Of a stretch of DNA of 64,000 nt, positions 11,678 to 25,054 are shown piece after piece (the first letter of the stretch is position 1; the number at the start of each line of letters is the position of its first letter). This DNA comes from Phytoseiulus persimilis (Eukaryota > Arthropoda > Arachnida > Mesostigmata > Phytoseiidae): assembly GCA_037576195.1 (NCBI GenBank), contig CM075103.1, forward strand, positions 34,990,723-35,054,722, read 5' to 3'. Made by a program: the position numbers and the translations under genes. The notes beneath the pieces are model-generated. The model searched no databases. It saw nothing but the letters and a program-made list of their open reading frames with translations, and was not told the DNA's origin.

Positions 11678-13162
11678 CTGAGGGGCAACAAAGACCAACG
11701 ACTCCCACCAAGGATGAAGAGCAGCGGGCCAAAATATTTCCAATGCCCCGGATTACCCATGGAAGCCCAATCTGCTACGAGACATCCAGCGCACACATGT
11801 GCCACATTACGGGACTTCGGACGCCCAGATAGCCGGCGTCTAACTTCTCGTTCTCAGCGTCCTGGTACTTCGACTCTGGGGTGATGCAGTGTCGTCCACA
11901 ATGCTGACGCGCTGCGTCGGCTGTTTTTGTCATTTCAGAGGAGCCGACGGCATTTCGATATGATCTTCGCCTTGGTTGGATACGATAAGGACATAAAATA
12001 GAAGAGTCCCGACCCAATAATTTCTGGTAGTCATGGGGGAGGGCTTTACGGAGGAAGACGGGAATCATTGCGTTGAACCCGGGAATGCTCCAAGGACACA
12101 AAATTAGCGACAACCTCAGCGAATTAAATCTGATACTTTTTCTGACTGAATAGAGCCTCGGACAGATTAAGCTTGGAACGAATGCATCCTTCTCAGTTGA
12201 ACGGGCTGCTCGCTGCCTTGGGATAGCCGCTGCCGTTCTCCAACAGAAGAACAGCGAGTTTTGACATTCCAGTTATTGTTCTTGGGATAGCTCTCTCTGC
12301 TCCGCACCGCCATCGGAAGTCGGAGCCCATCCGGTGAGAAGCGGCGTTCCCAGGCTCTTCTGCGACGCCACCAACTCCGCGCGAACAGGAGCTCTCCCTC
12401 GGAACTGAAGCTGGCCGATGCGGTAGAGTCTCATCTAGGAACGAGTCTTCGGTGGAACGGATCTGTTCGAACTACGGGAACGATCAAATGCACTGAATTC
12501 TCTAGGTAGGTATTCAAGCTTTCGGGAGTCTCGATCGAAACCTCGAAGATTTGGGACATTCAGAGGCGGATGCATGGCGGAGAAATGGAGATAGATTCAG
12601 CGAGCCTCACGACATGAGCAAGCCCTCGTAAACTCTTTCATGGATCATGCCCTCCATAAATGGCATTGTGCACTCCGATCTGGAGCAGCCCGCATAGCTG
12701 TTGGGTATGGGAAGCACATTTGGGAAGATTTCTGTCTTTTTGGCCTCTCATGGGGCGGCCGAATCATCTGAGCTCGAATCGAGTGGCCCCTGTGACGAAA
12801 CCCTTCCGGGGGCTCGCGGTATGGCATATTCTTCTCTGGAACGATCGCCCGATTAACCCGAGGAGTTCGATCTGACCGGACCCACTGCTCATTCGAAACA
12901 ACTGTTCGTAAAAAGCATTCCCGCAATCTTTGAGAGGGCGCCTCGCTCATTCTGTGGAGAGAACTCACCGTCGATCCCCTCTCCCATGCCAAAAATTCAC
13001 TATACCAGAGATTGGTTATTCGGGATCGCGCTAATATGCAGCAGCTCGAGATATTTTTCCTCATACTCGACTCAAGTTTTCCCATCTCATCGAGTCGACT
13101 ATATCGGGTCGATGGGCTGTTATCCAGTATGAGGCTTTAAGAGGGCTGCTATAAACTTTGCG
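11678..13162. other. Unresolved stretch between minus-strand exon groups
   Basis: It should hold the 5' exons of the gene with exons at 11347-11677. A candidate segment near 13075-13010 on the minus strand (EYEEKYLELLHISAIPNNQS, then a GTATAG donor) was seen but not linked. Confidence 0.3.
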
Positions 13163-13923
13163 CTATATATAACGATGGTCTTGAACATAAAAAGGTTGCT
13201 CAAAGTCGAACTGTCTTTCACTGCAGACGAGCTTCGCAGCTCCGGGAACGAGGGTTATCCAGCTGCAGAACAACTCGGAACAATGAAACCCCATATGGAG
13301 GAGCGTCCCCGAGAATTAAAAGAAGTGCGCTCTTGATGAGCGCCTAACGTGTTCTCAACCCTACGAAACCCATTGTGGATGGCTTCCGGCTCTGGGACAG
13401 GTTTTTTTTTCCGTGCACGTGCTCAGAGCGTCAATGTTGCAGGTGGTTCTGTCTGAGACAGGACAGCGGAATCAACCATTTCAGGCCCACCTCACCCGGC
13501 ATCAAACGATTCGAGTTGGACGATTACGGCATCGTGGACGTAGGGAGGACGTCTTATGAGAATGCTATTTTCGTGCGCATCGTCCGCAGGAGAGTGTTTG
13601 CTCTGAATCAGGCCACACACTGACGCACTGGACGGGCTGCACCTGGGGCGGCTGCGCAGTCGAAGTTTCTCGCGGTCTTTCGTTATCGAATCAGGGGCAG
13701 CCACCTTCTTCCTGAGAGATTCATCCTCAGAGCGTACGCAAACATTAATCTCATCATGGCCCTGGAGGAGCGCTCTGGAAGGTGGCGCTGACTTCAACCC
13801 AATTTTACCTAACACTATTTGGTGCTCCTTCCGGTTTAGGAGCAATGCTCACGTCTCCATCAATATCAAGTCTCAGCGGGAGTGGAGAGAATGAATATAA
13901 CGAGAACCCTTGTTCCAGTGTCG
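13163..13923 (-). CDS. 3' end of an unidentified minus-strand gene (three exons)
   Basis: Exons 13923-13809 (donor GTAAAA), 13627-13496 (acceptor CCCGTCCAG, donor GTGAGG) and 13262-13163 (acceptor GTTCTGCAG, TAG stop at 13165-13163) chain in phase through split Ser and Gly codons. They encode about 114 C-terminal residues, including SFSPLPLRLDIDGDVSIAPK, RRPPYVHDAVIVQLESFDAG and the ending QFDFEQPFYVQDHRYI. I do not recognise the family. The exon at 13923 starts at a CGCAG acceptor, and exons further upstream were not resolved. Confidence 0.45.
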
Positions 13924-15276
13924 CTGCGAAATACCGTAAGAGTATGGTATTCGGAGATGAGTTCGTTAGATGGTTGAGCCGGTCTCGCCCTCTACGAACC
14001 CACCGAGCTGATTCCGCGGAATCGTCATCTCATTGTCAGGTCCCCGTCGTATTCCTGTCCCCTTCGGTTGCGCCTCCTGTTTTCTTTGGTCGGCTGCTCC
14101 GATTGCACGGTGAGAGCATCAGTCAGTGAAACTCCAAGACTCTTGATCTCATTGTTTATATTCCGCTTCTCCGGACAGCTTAAAAATCATAGAGGACCTT
14201 GGAGCACCCGACGAGGTGTTTGCGATAACTGAGGGCCCTCCTCCTCAGTTTCGGGGCTGAAATTGGCAAAAAACAACGGATGGGACCGTTTGACGGTCGA
14301 GCCGCCTGTCACCGTTCGGCCTACTTCGAGTTCGTGCAGCGTCTTGAGCACGATTGTGGCATGAGGCGCGAGAACACCCATCTAGCCTGGATGACCAAAT
14401 TACCAAAGGTTCGTTGGAGCGGTGATCCACGTGAATCGATCGAAACCGTTCGAACGCGCGTGAGCCGCAGCGCCGTACTTGCTTCCAGGCGTGGATATCT
14501 ATCCTAGTTGAAACGAGGGGAACGCGCCCATTCTTAGGTTCTGGAGAGCATGGGACACGGTAATGCTCACGTCAGCTAGGCTGGGAGGGAAAGTGATGGC
14601 AGCCAATGTGGCTGTCCTTTTCATCGACTCAGAAATAGGAGGATAACGAAGACCCGATACCCATGATGACACATGATCAGTAGCATGTGAGCAGTGAGCG
14701 ACTCTCGGAGAGGACCGGGCACTCTCCGAACGTCACGTAGACGATACAACAGAAGAAGAGAGGCTCGCGGATGGACAAACTGGCGCCCCTCAAGAACCTC
14801 AAGAGAACTGCCGCTCCGGGTGATCCTCTTCCTCCCCCTCTCCGCCACTGGCTCGGACTGTGTTATAACTAGAGATAGGGGTGTCAGGCACTCCCAAACT
14901 CTGAGAAAGTCAGGCGGAAGGCATCGGAAATCTTCGAAAAAGTTACTGAATAGCCACGAAATAGGCACCTGGAGTCGCGGGAACAGGTGGCGAAAATTTG
15001 GAGAGGGCGAGGGAAATCTTTCCGTATTGTCTGGAGTCAACCGATATGTGCGGCCTGGGAGCACGGGGTTGTATCGAAAAAGCGACCTCATCACGTCCCC
15101 ACTGAGTAGAGGGGCATACTTGAACGAAGCGAGATCGACTGGCGCGAAATCCGAGAGCTCGGCGCTCATATCGTTCCCTCGACGCTCCTGTTGAATCTGA
15201 CGAGAATCTCACGGATGACTTCATAGCCTGAATTTGCTCTGAATGATTTTTTCAAGCTTCTCCTCGACCGAATTCC
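13924..15276. other. Unresolved stretch, likely exons of the gene ending at 13163
   Basis: Minus-strand protein-like frames include 14360-14210 (LAPHATIVLKTLHELEVGRT) and an ATG-started frame from 15169 (182 codons). Neither could be joined in phase to the three terminal exons. Confidence 0.3.
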
Positions 15277-15489
15277 TTAGTGGTCAAAGGGCGCCTGAAA
15301 GGTTGTCCTCGCTATTTTCTTTTCGTCAGCTATGAGATTATCGTATTCCGGAGACGAAACGCTGATCTCTCCACAAATACGCTGTGGTACATGGGCGAGA
15401 TAATTGAGACGAGCAGTTTTTGTAGAAAGTAATCCTATTCCAACAAGAGCGTTCGCGATCGAGGATGCGGACATGCGCGAGAGGATGCC
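15277..15489 (-). CDS. Candidate terminal exon, unidentified
   Basis: An open frame of 70 codons runs from an AAAACAG acceptor to TAA, with internal GIGLLSTKTARLNYLAHVPQ and EYDNLIADEKKIARTTFQ. The composition is protein-like, but no partner exon was linked and no family is recognised. Confidence 0.28.
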   Translation of the reverse strand, partial: GILSRMSASSIANALVGIGLLSTKTARLNYLAHVPQRICGEISVSSPEYDNLIADEKKIARTTFQAPFDH

Positions 15490-15934
15490 CTGTTTTGAAC
15501 GGAGGTGAAAATGAGCCAGATCCAGACCTCAATGTTCGATACCATGAATATGAACTTTGATCAGCAGGCTTGTTCCATACATCAGCCAGTGGGCCTAAGG
15601 ATTCCATGGAAACGATGTTATAGGCAGAATACCTGTCGAAATTTTGGAGGGGGCCAGAAACGGGCATATAGGAACGTTCAGGCATCCATGGCATTTTGCT
15701 CAAAAAGCCTATCTCCAGTTATTACGTTGTCTGGTGTTTGTTCGTTCCCATATATCGCTGTCCAAGCTACAAGAAGAGCGTATGACGAATTAACTCCCGA
15801 CGTCGACCGACACACAGCAAGGCACGAAAACTGCCACAAATCTCAACGGCCACAGAGGAACAAAAAGTGGAGCCCAAAGTCGATTGAGAAAGGCGATGTT
15901 GAAGCGAAGATGGCCTTGATTCAGACTCGACTAT

Positions 15935-16105
15935 CTGAATCTGGATCCGAATCCGGAATCAGATCCTCTCGCTGCATGCGAATTCAAACCCAAATGTGGG
16001 CCGGATCTGTCTTTCGTTTCTGATTCGAGACTTGACATGATTCCGAATCTGAATCTGAACCCGCCCCCGATCCAGATTCGGTACAGATTGTCGGGTCCGA
16101 ATAAT
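15935..16105. repeat. Degenerate GAATCTG/GAATCCG minisatellite-like region
   Basis: Clusters of the words CTGAATCTGGATCCGAATCC and GAATCTGAATCTGAACCC and their complements (for example CCAGATTCGG) are spread over about 170 bp with non-repeated spacers. They may be a decayed miniature element, but no terminal repeat or target duplication was found. Confidence 0.55.
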
Positions 16106-16743
16106 GCCAATCATTGGTTGGAGGTCGAAACATGCTGTTATACGGGATGGACAATTGAGTTTTGGAGTAACCGTGCTCACTCTCCATTTGGCCATAACTG
16201 TGTGGGAAACGGTCTTCTCAATAAGCAAAACTCCGAGAAGAATGTGATGGTGAAAAGGTCTCGCATTGATCCAAACCACACGTATAAGGACTTGCCGCGT
16301 CGATCCGAACAGTTAGTCCACACTATTTCGAACAGAATAAGGAAGATGTTGAAGTTTCCCGGTCTAGACTGAGAATTCTGTACCTCTCGCTGCTCGGACC
16401 AAGTTTCTTCCCTCCGTATTATGTTGACCGTTGTGGCTTGTTTGGACATTTGATATTCTCTCCTCCTGATAGATTTGAAAGAAGGACGATGGACGATGTC
16501 ATTGAGTCTGTCATGGCGATCTCGGAGCAAGGGAGCAGACTCAGGAACAAGCTCATATTGGATTCAGCCTTGAACCTTCCGTGAGCTCATGTCTTTTATG
16601 TCAAATATGACAAACTTCCATAACAGAATCAGTAAAGGCGCTTGGAGACTGAAACTTCCATTTGATTCTGAAGCGACAGGGCTGGATAAGAGAGTGTTCG
16701 CTCGCGTCAGTATCGAGTTCTGCTATGGTATTCTCAAGGGCCT

Positions 16744-17028
16744 TTTTGTTTTTCCGGCTGAACCTCTCAGCCAGCCCTCAGAAGTGTCCCGGGATCACCT
16801 TTTCGGTATTGCTTCAGTAACACTCCGTATCGCCTCGCAAATCCCATGGCGGGCGGTGGGCTTGGGTCTTAAGATGGTTGAGATTTAATTCTGATACAAA
16901 TTAAATCCTCTTTTTACCACATAAGAAATCTTTGTTGTCGGCCGGGGATCGAACCCGCAATTGCTAGCTTAGGGTGGCACCCAAGGCGTTGGTTTATGCC
17001 ACACGGGCAACGAGCCGACTATTTTAAC
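16744..17028 (-). mobile_element. tRNA-derived SINE, copy A, with target-site duplication
   Basis: A full-length short interspersed element reading on the minus strand. The head (high coordinates) is tRNA-like, followed by an unrelated AT-rich body, a conserved 3' region and an A-rich tail (AAAAACAAAA). It is bounded by perfect 15-bp direct repeats TATTCTCAAGGGCCT at 16729-16743 and 17029-17043, the mark of LINE-driven retroposition. Copies B and C share nearly the whole sequence. This copy has more differences than the other two, for example GGGCAACG for GGCCAACG in the head, so it is probably the oldest. Confidence 0.93.
16945..17009 (-). promoter_or_regulatory. Internal pol III promoter (A and B boxes) of SINE A
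   Basis: The B box GGTTCGATCCC lies at 16955-16945 and matches the consensus GGTTCGANNCC. A degenerate A box TGCCCGTGTGG lies at 17009-16999; the mutated second position suggests weakened activity. Confidence 0.7.
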
Positions 17029-17043
17029 TATTCTCAAGGGCCT

Positions 17044-20000
17044 AGGGTGTTCCTTGTGGTTTTTCTCGTTATTGACGGCTAACGCAGACTCAGGAGCAGG
17101 TGCTCATCGAGACTATCCTGCATGCGGTCGTCCCCCGCCATGAGCCACTGCGATCGCTTCGGGCACACATCGAGAAACTGCGGGCCGACCTCGGGGACCT
17201 GTCGTCGGTGCTCTAGTCTAGTGTCCTTGGCGTGTGATTCGATCCTCACTCAACTTTCTTCGGACTCACCTTGCGTTCCTGGAGCGGCTCGCCCCCGTCA
17301 GAGCCGGCTCCACTTCTAGGGCCCCTGTCTTGCACCAAATCGCGGACGTCATCCAGAACGGTTCCGAAAATGCCGCACAGACTGCCTCCGCTGTGCCCTC
17401 CATGCAATTTTCCCCAACGCGCAACGAACCGCCCCGTCGATTGATTCCTAACCTTTAATTTCGGGCGGCGCGCGGCACTTGACAGCAATATCAGAGAACT
17501 TTCGACGAATGGTTTCTGGAATCGTTGAATAGATTGCGACTGAGTTGTCACCGCCTTTGTTCGGTGACTCCGATCCCTTTCATCAAAGAGGCTGGACATC
17601 TACGCACTCGTGCGGGGAAGCGTCAACCCTGCGTCAGGGGTTGAACCCCGTTCCGACGAACCCGCCTCTTCATCTAGTCAACCGACCCTGCAAACGTGAC
17701 TGAGTCACAACAACCTTTGCTACGAATATTCCGCTGAATCCAGAATTGCCTCTTCATACTTTTCCCTCCCATCTCATTCACAGCAGTCCTCGGTGTGATT
17801 CCCGATCGTTCTCGATCTCCCGGATTCCCTCTGGAAACCCTGGGAATCATTTGCTCCCTTCAAATTGGAGCGCAACCAAAAGTCTTAATTAAGGCCAGAA
17901 TCCTGAGCACTGATGATTCTCTCGTATCGCCTCCGGCAATTTCTGACGGCCCGGCTCAGGACGGCTTCGTGGATGATTTCTCCGATATACCGCCGGTTGA
18001 CGCTGCCTCGGCTTCAGCATGTACGTCGAAGGAGGTTTTCTGCTCGCTCTATCGCAATAGCGTCTGTTTTTCGCCGTCTCGCAGCCGAGATCATCCGGAA
18101 CCGAAGCCTCCAGAGGTTCTTCCTGCCCTCTTATCCGAGCGGCATCCTGTCCCGACTCGAGCCTGACACCTCCGAGTTCATCGATCGTTTGAATCTAGAA
18201 GTTTCTCTGTCAATTTGTGGAACAAGTAGGAAGGAGAGTATTTTTTTCGTGCCGCTCTAGAAAGTGCAATTCTCGACCAATTCACCGGAAAAAAAGTATA
18301 TGCACCAACCTGCAAGCCATCGATCGGAAAGGAGGAATACAGAATCCAATCATTTTCCAGCGAGTACCAAGCAAAGCAAGGAGAGGTTTGGAAAGCTTCC
18401 GACTCACGATGACCACTCTGCAGTTCACACAGTTCCGAGCCTCGTGGTGAAACGAGGCTTGGGCTTCTAGACTAAGCGATTTCGAGCGAAGCACAAACGA
18501 GAACGAAAAAGGGGCGTCTCTCGAGCGAATTCAGACAGTGTAAAGAAAAACCATCGTACTTGCCACAATCAGTTGAATAATTGCGTTTGAAAGCGACATA
18601 AATGATCCAGTTGCATGTTCGGGCCGCGAACCGGAGAATGTTGGCCACCCCGTCCGAATAGTTCCACGAATCGCGGAGGTTAGCGAACATGAGTTTAGTC
18701 TGACTCCTCTCTCTGCGTTGATTTTCCCGATCCATTAGAGCTTTCGAGCCCAATCGATATCGGTCAACCCTGGAGTAGTTTGAATTGGGAGATCAGATGA
18801 TAAACGGTCAAGAGCCGACTTTCGAAGCGGTGTGTTCCAGCTGACAACCGCGGATTGTCCCATTGGAAACCGAACTAACAACGACACCGGATGAACGACC
18901 GGATCCTAGCTCCCCCTTCCATTCGGTCCGATCACGGAGTCAGATGCACGGGATAATGTTACCAGACGGGCGAAGAGTACAAGCCCGACAGTGCACACTT
19001 ATCGGGATTCGACCTTCGCGCCGTAGCTGTAGGCGGGGCTCTCGCCGGCCCGGGGTCGTCCACGGAACCGTCTTTGTCCGCGGTCTGCCCCGGGACGGCA
19101 TCTGACCAATATTTCGAGTCGTGAAAACTAACCCCAATGTCCGCACAGTGGCTGCATTCCTAATCCCGTTCGCTCCGAATCTCTCGAGACGGAATTCGAT
19201 GCTCGCATCGGCATTGAGTTTGACGAATTTTCATCCCGGGAACTTTTCCATGGATCCAGGAAGCTTCTCGGGGATATCTCGGGGTCACAGAGTCGAATAT
19301 ATCTCGGAACGTCACCCGTCGGATCCAACCGGTTCGGTAGCGACCCAGTGTCTCTTCTTCGCGGATGGTACCGGACGGAATGCTTCCTCCTCGAGTTGTT
19401 GAACCAGCCTGAGAGTTCGAGGTGGATACCTCCCTGAGACTTGAAAGACGCCGGCGCTTCAACGAACGGTCGATAAACTGTTGGAAAAAATGTTGTGACA
19501 GCTGTGCATCGCTTTTGGCGCGCGGACCAGAGCTCGCTGGATATTGGGGGAGCAGTTTGGTTTGAAGGTCCACATTCCGCTAGGTCGAGCTTGTTGGTTG
19601 TCATCGGAGCCGAATGATTTCTTGACTCAGGTTTGACATGCGGAGCTTGAGGAAAACGCGGCAACCCTCGAAACTAGTCCTTCTTAGCATGAGAGCAAAA
19701 TCGCGGCTGAGCAACATCAATAAATGACCACTATGGAGCCAAGCTCGAGTGCCCGAGCTCGGTCGCCTGTCCTGCACCGACGGCGAGACTGTCCGGGCAG
19801 TCCGCGGGAGTCACAGAGGGCTGTGGCCAGCCTTGGGCCGCACTCGACCCGTTTGTCGTACAGCTGCGTTCGCTTCTGAGCCGTTCCTTACCTCCGTGAA
19901 TACTGAGCGTATGCGGAGCCGGGCGAGTTGTCGAGGAGGACACCGCTGTCCTTCAGGAGGTGCGCCTGAAGTTTTCGTTTGTCCACGGTTCCCGTAAGCG

Positions 20001-23000
20001 ACAACAGCGCGCAGAATGGAACCGGTTCTTCTAGTCTCACCGCTAGAATCCGCATGTGGGCGATTTCCACGATGCTTTCCAAAGCTGCATCGTTGCTTCG
20101 CTCGAGCCTCTCTCTGGAGTGCGCAAATATTGGATTGGATCCTGAGCCGCTTGCGGCGCAAGTATCCCCGAGCTTGTCCGGATTTGTCACTCTCAACTTC
20201 GAGAATCGATGCAGGCCACTTCCATCGGTCGGATTCCAACCGCCCCCGCTCCCCATGCCTCCCACGAGAGTCCTCATCTCCCCCGTCGGCTTCGCGGAGT
20301 TTCCCGGGGATTCTCCCGGTGGCGGTCGGATATCTCTGGAATCGCGTGGACTCGAATGACGACTCCGCATCTCCTGCGAAATTCCCGCTTGACGCTCCGA
20401 GTCGCGGAAAATTGTTCATATTGCAAGCGCGCCCTGCGTCTGAATTATTCGCCGCGAACCGGGGGAGCGCGCGTCGGACGAAACCATCGGATACGCGAAA
20501 ACGAAGTCATCTCGGATGGCTAGCATTTCTTCCCGGATTTTGATGTGGTGGCACGGGGAAGCCCACGTCGCGTTCGTCGGTTGCCGAATTGAGCCAGCGG
20601 AGTTCCCGAGTGGAAGGCTTGCACTCGCTTCTTGTATTCGCTGGAGCACGGAGTGAGCTCTCGGAGCGGCCCAGACTATTCAAGGCGGAAAAGAATTTCG
20701 AGAAAAAGAAATTCACTTCCCTCCTTGTTCCCCAAGGAAGAGAGTTGGGGGATGGGGAGGGGCAGGAAAATGTGATTTATTGTCAGAAACCACGGTAGGA
20801 ACGATATGCCGTAAACAACTCCCGCGCGGGACTGACGACGCAAAATGTCAGGCACGCGCGAGCGATCGGGAAGCCGAGATCGCGGTGATAACCCACACCG
20901 CTCTGGACCCATCTGTCTTCTTCTGGTCTGACAACGCCCCTCGATTCCTACCCATCGAAGATTCGCTTGTCTTCCCCAGACTGGACTTCCGGAAATTTCC
21001 TCGTCTCAAACTCCTTCTCCGTTTTCGTTGGGTTTCCCTCTCAACTCCAGCTCGCAAACTGTTACAGTCGTGGAAGACAGATGGGGCAACCAGGGTCGGT
21101 CGATCGATCGGCTGCCCCGCGAACTTGCTGGTTTCATTTATCGGGGGACTACCGTCTCGATCGGTCCGTTAGTTTCAATAAGTCTTGCGATCTCCGTTGG
21201 CAGAAGAGGCTCACGTCACAAACTGGATGATTCATAGAACCGTGCCGCTCGAACATGGTGATACCCGTCTGCATCAGTCAAAACAACCTTACCCACTCCG
21301 CTCGCTGCGCCTGTCCATCGGTCAGCGGAACTTTCTCCGATTCGACTGACGTCCCGCTCACGGGTACTGTCGGCTGTTCAGATCGACGTTTCCTTCCTTT
21401 CCCCGCGCTCCGGATTATTTCGGCCGGAAGGGAGTCGCGGTCCCTTTCCAGGGGAGAACAACTCCGCCATCAACTCATCGCCGATAATGTCCGTTGGTTG
21501 TCCGAGCTCTGGGAACGAAACGGGGGAAGGGGCATCACACCGGTACTTCCGAATTGAATTTTTCGGGTTTCCAATTGAAAAATTTATGAGGCACAGCCCG
21601 AATCCGTTCTGGCTTTGCCAAAGCCGCTAACGGAAGTTCCTGACACAGGTTTCGGTATGGCGCGACGTCTGCGGGATGCTCGAGGAATCCTCGAGAAGAC
21701 GTGCTCCAACGATTCGCTCCGGGATACTTCCGTTGAGGACTCTGGAGCATCGTCGACCTCCGGCTCCAGATGCTCGAGAATCTGAGCCGCGATCTGGTAC
21801 TAGAGCCACTCGAGACTGGGATCAGGGATTTGCACATGGCGCGCACACCGCTATCTCGTCGCTCGATTCGCGCCGAAGCCAATCCGATTTGCGTCGCTCC
21901 CTGCGATTTGTGGAAGCGTCCCGTTGCTCAACTCTACCGTCATTGGGAAAGGAGCGCTCGAGCGCTTCCCAATCATGCCCGCCGAGGGATTTCGGCGAGT
22001 TCGATTCAATCTCGCGCAGCTTTTCCCCGGTTGCACGGAGCTTCAACCCATCGTACCTGTACGTGGGCCCACTCCGAGCTTCCGAATGGGCAGATGATCG
22101 TGGAATCAGGTTCAGAGGGAGAATCCTTGTTCCTTTCTACTGAGTCCGCCTTGCAAGGAGTGGAGACACGCGCGACGTGGAACGACTCCATTTTCCATTC
22201 CAAGTGGATGCCCGTGGTGCGTCTCCGGAATCAATGAGCTGCGACAGATTGCGACGAGGAGCCGAAATGGCGACCCGCACGATTCCAACCACGAAACTGC
22301 GACGCGTCTAGGGGCGATTGCAGGTTTGTCCGGCGAGTCCCCGGTTTTCGAGGTGACCGATTCGGCCGTAATTGGCCAGCATGGCTCGAGTATCGGGGGG
22401 AGACTCGCTGCTATAGCCTCCTGCTTCTATATTCAGTCAGTGCCGATCTCCGCTCCGGGTTCTCAGGAAGACGTTCTGAGGCAGTCGAGATCAGCGTGCG
22501 AGCTTAACGTTGAATTCGTTTTGGAGACCGGCTCCAAACAGTCAGCGGCTGCTCTGGATTATCGTATTCAAGTGAAGTCGGCGTGCCGTCCGGTAGCGAG
22601 GCTCTGGAGTGGGATCCATCACGAATCTGACTCGGTTAGCCAAACAGCGTCGCTCACCTTTGTGTATGAAGTATGGATCCGATGGAATCGGGGAGCGTGT
22701 CCCGCGGTTGTGAAATCAGAGGATCTGATCAGGGTTCTCTTTCCCAAAACAGCGAGGAGTGCGAACATACGCGAAGTTTCAGAAGTGCCGGGATTCCGGA
22801 TTCTCAATCGCAACAGCTGCAAGCTGGCCCGGTGTGGACATTGAGGAGGTTTCGGCCGTCTCTTCCGAGCCATGGCGATGGATCATTACCTCCGAGAATA
22901 TCATCTCGGCAATCAGTGCATCGATGATCATGACGCTAAATATAGCCTTGCCCGCGAGGCTCTTAGGAAGCCGCATGAACGGATCGCCGTTCTAGAGACT

Positions 23001-24462
23001 ATCCGCGGCGGAATATGAATCGGACCGGTACGATTTGAAAAGGGAATCTCTCTCGCGGCTTGCGGGGATTCGAGTTTTGCCCGGCCCGTCGTTGCTTCCA
23101 GTGGAGCTGACCCACCTCAGTTGCTTTCAAGGGAATTCAAATCCATCAAATCATCCTCCGTGCTCTGTGCTGTCGTTGAACCGGGACCACGAACCCGCTG
23201 TTACAGGAAATACAACCGCCGGTCAGGAGCTTGAGATTCTCTCGTAAAAGTTTCAGAGCTGCAATGCTCGAGGTACGTGATCGCTCCCCGCGGTTCGTCA
23301 CCGTCGCCGGAGTTACGATGCGGTCGAAATAGATTGAACGACCTCGGAACCAACAAGGAGTGGACAAACACTGAGCATGCATCAATTCTGTCGAACTGCT
23401 GGTTCGCCCGCCCCGCGCGTTGTCTGCGCCTCATCGGGGAAGGGGACGAGGTGGCACGCGGACCCACACGGCCTGAAGGACGCCAGTGCTGCTTGAGTAA
23501 AACTCCCTCCTCCTGCTCGCTGACCATGCAAATTTTACGCGCTCTCGCGGTCGGCTGCGAATCCTGTATAGTTTTAGCGGAGCACAGAAACATGGAGTGA
23601 AACCAGGCAACGACCTCGACGATTCAGAGCAAGTTTCCCCTGCCCGAGACTAATACATGGTTGACAGCAGAAGGTTCGGTTACTGTGAACGTCACGTGGA
23701 GAAGGGAGATCCGATCCAACCGACCGCATCCAATCCGCCGTTCTCGGCTTTCTCGCTTCGGGTGATAATGATCATAACTTTTGACTTGAAGTTTGTGGAG
23801 ATCAGCCTGGCCGCTACTTTTTCATCTTGGCTTCCGAGGGGAAGTGCGAACGAATGAACAGGGAAGGAAGTCGTGAGGACGATCCACAACACAACGAACA
23901 ACTAAACAAAGTTTTCGCTCCCCATAACCTCCGGGGGAGCTGGAAAAGAATACCTGGGAAGATTTGGTCTCGAGATACTTTGGTCTCGGAGAGGAGGAAC
24001 GTGATCATAGAGCTACTCACAAAAGAGAGCCGTGTGCCGAGCTGGTAAATTCGTTCGCACGAACCTCTCGCGCGATTCCCTCGACCAGCCGAACGAAGCT
24101 TTGCGCTCGAATATCAGTGAAAATGCAATACTGGAAATCGAAGCTTGGTTCAGGTTGCCACTTTTCCATTCCCCTATCACCAAACTTCGAATGGGAACAT
24201 ACGCAAGGCCTGGCTGTCGGGCCAGATTTCGAACACATCAGGCTCTCCGGTTCCGGGCTTGCCGTTTCGGCTCTTCGGCTTCCCTGAGTAAATAACTGGA
24301 GATCCAACAAAAGAACGAATTCTCCTCTATCTGACTCGGCGGCTACCTGAATAAAATATTCGAATTTCCGGGAAGGGAGTAGAGGAGCGAATTTTCAGAC
24401 GAGAAATCGCGTATCCCTGGAGGAACCAGATGCAATAGATTCCCGCAAAGAATAGTTTGCCC
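17044..24462. other. Unresolved region with mixed-strand open frames
   Basis: Plus-strand frames look mildly protein-like at 21.0-21.55, 22.03-22.24, 22.33-22.84 and 22.86-23.02 kb (HYLREYHLGNQCIDDHDAKY), and a plus exon-like piece lies at about 23.94-24.05 kb ending at a GTAAAT donor. A single degenerate zinc-knuckle-like patch lies at 17146-17213. Nothing was identified. Confidence 0.3.
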
Positions 24463-25054
24463 TCAACGAGGAAACTGCGGCCTCCAACCATCGTGTGTGC
24501 CCTCAGAAATATATTTGGAAGCTAGCTCGATCCACGTTGTGCTACCCTGTGCCAAGGAAAAAAAACCCGGTTCCCCGATGCGTGCTGTTCTGAGCTCAAA
24601 CACTAGCTCAGAATATTTGCTCTCGTTCCCCGCCCTCAAGGTTCCGATCGTTTCTCTGAACTCCCACCGATCTGTTGTGGATCTCGTCACCTTGGCACGA
24701 GGAAAGCCACAGAACCACGAGTTCCCATGCTGTCTTGTCAGAGCAGATCCCACGGGGTCAAACATGAGAGCACCTCTCACCTTGGGACGGAACGCGAAAG
24801 ATTCTCGTTCCTCGAGGATAACGTGCTCAATCTTGGTATCACGTCCGATCAGAAATGCGGGATTGGCGTTTGAGGGAGGGATGACGAGCCCGTAGTTCGC
24901 GTTGACACCAACTTTGCACCAGCACGAATTCAGCTGCTCCCGAATGAAGGAGGACAACCGCCTCGGTAGATGGATTGGAGCGGATGCGGCGTCTGTAACA
25001 CGTGACTCTGCCCATTCAGGAGTGTTTCCGCGGATTTTCGGGAGGAAGGCCGCT
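24463..25054 (-). CDS. Candidate coding exon, about 196 codons, unidentified
   Basis: An uninterrupted frame from a CATCGAATCAG acceptor to a TGA stop. Peptides such as NYGLVIPPSNANPAFLIGRD and TDRWEFRETIGTLRAGNESK look protein-like. A possible donor inside (CCCAAG then GTGAGA) could end the exon near 24.79 kb. The opposite strand is also open over 24497-24895, which weakens the call. Not recognised. Confidence 0.32.

Noticed and set aside
16945-17021. tRNA gene on the minus strand (also at 49409-49481 and 62912-62987)
   Set aside because: The A and B boxes are present, but the cloverleaf is imperfect. The sequence continues into a shared non-tRNA body with an A-rich end and flanking duplications, so these are SINEs.
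17146-17213. Retroelement zinc knuckle (plus strand, FGHTSRNC followed by CRRC)
   Set aside because: Only one partial CCHC unit is visible. The first and later Cys/His positions are missing, stops lie nearby, and no reverse transcriptase follows. A decayed gag-like relic is possible but unsupported.
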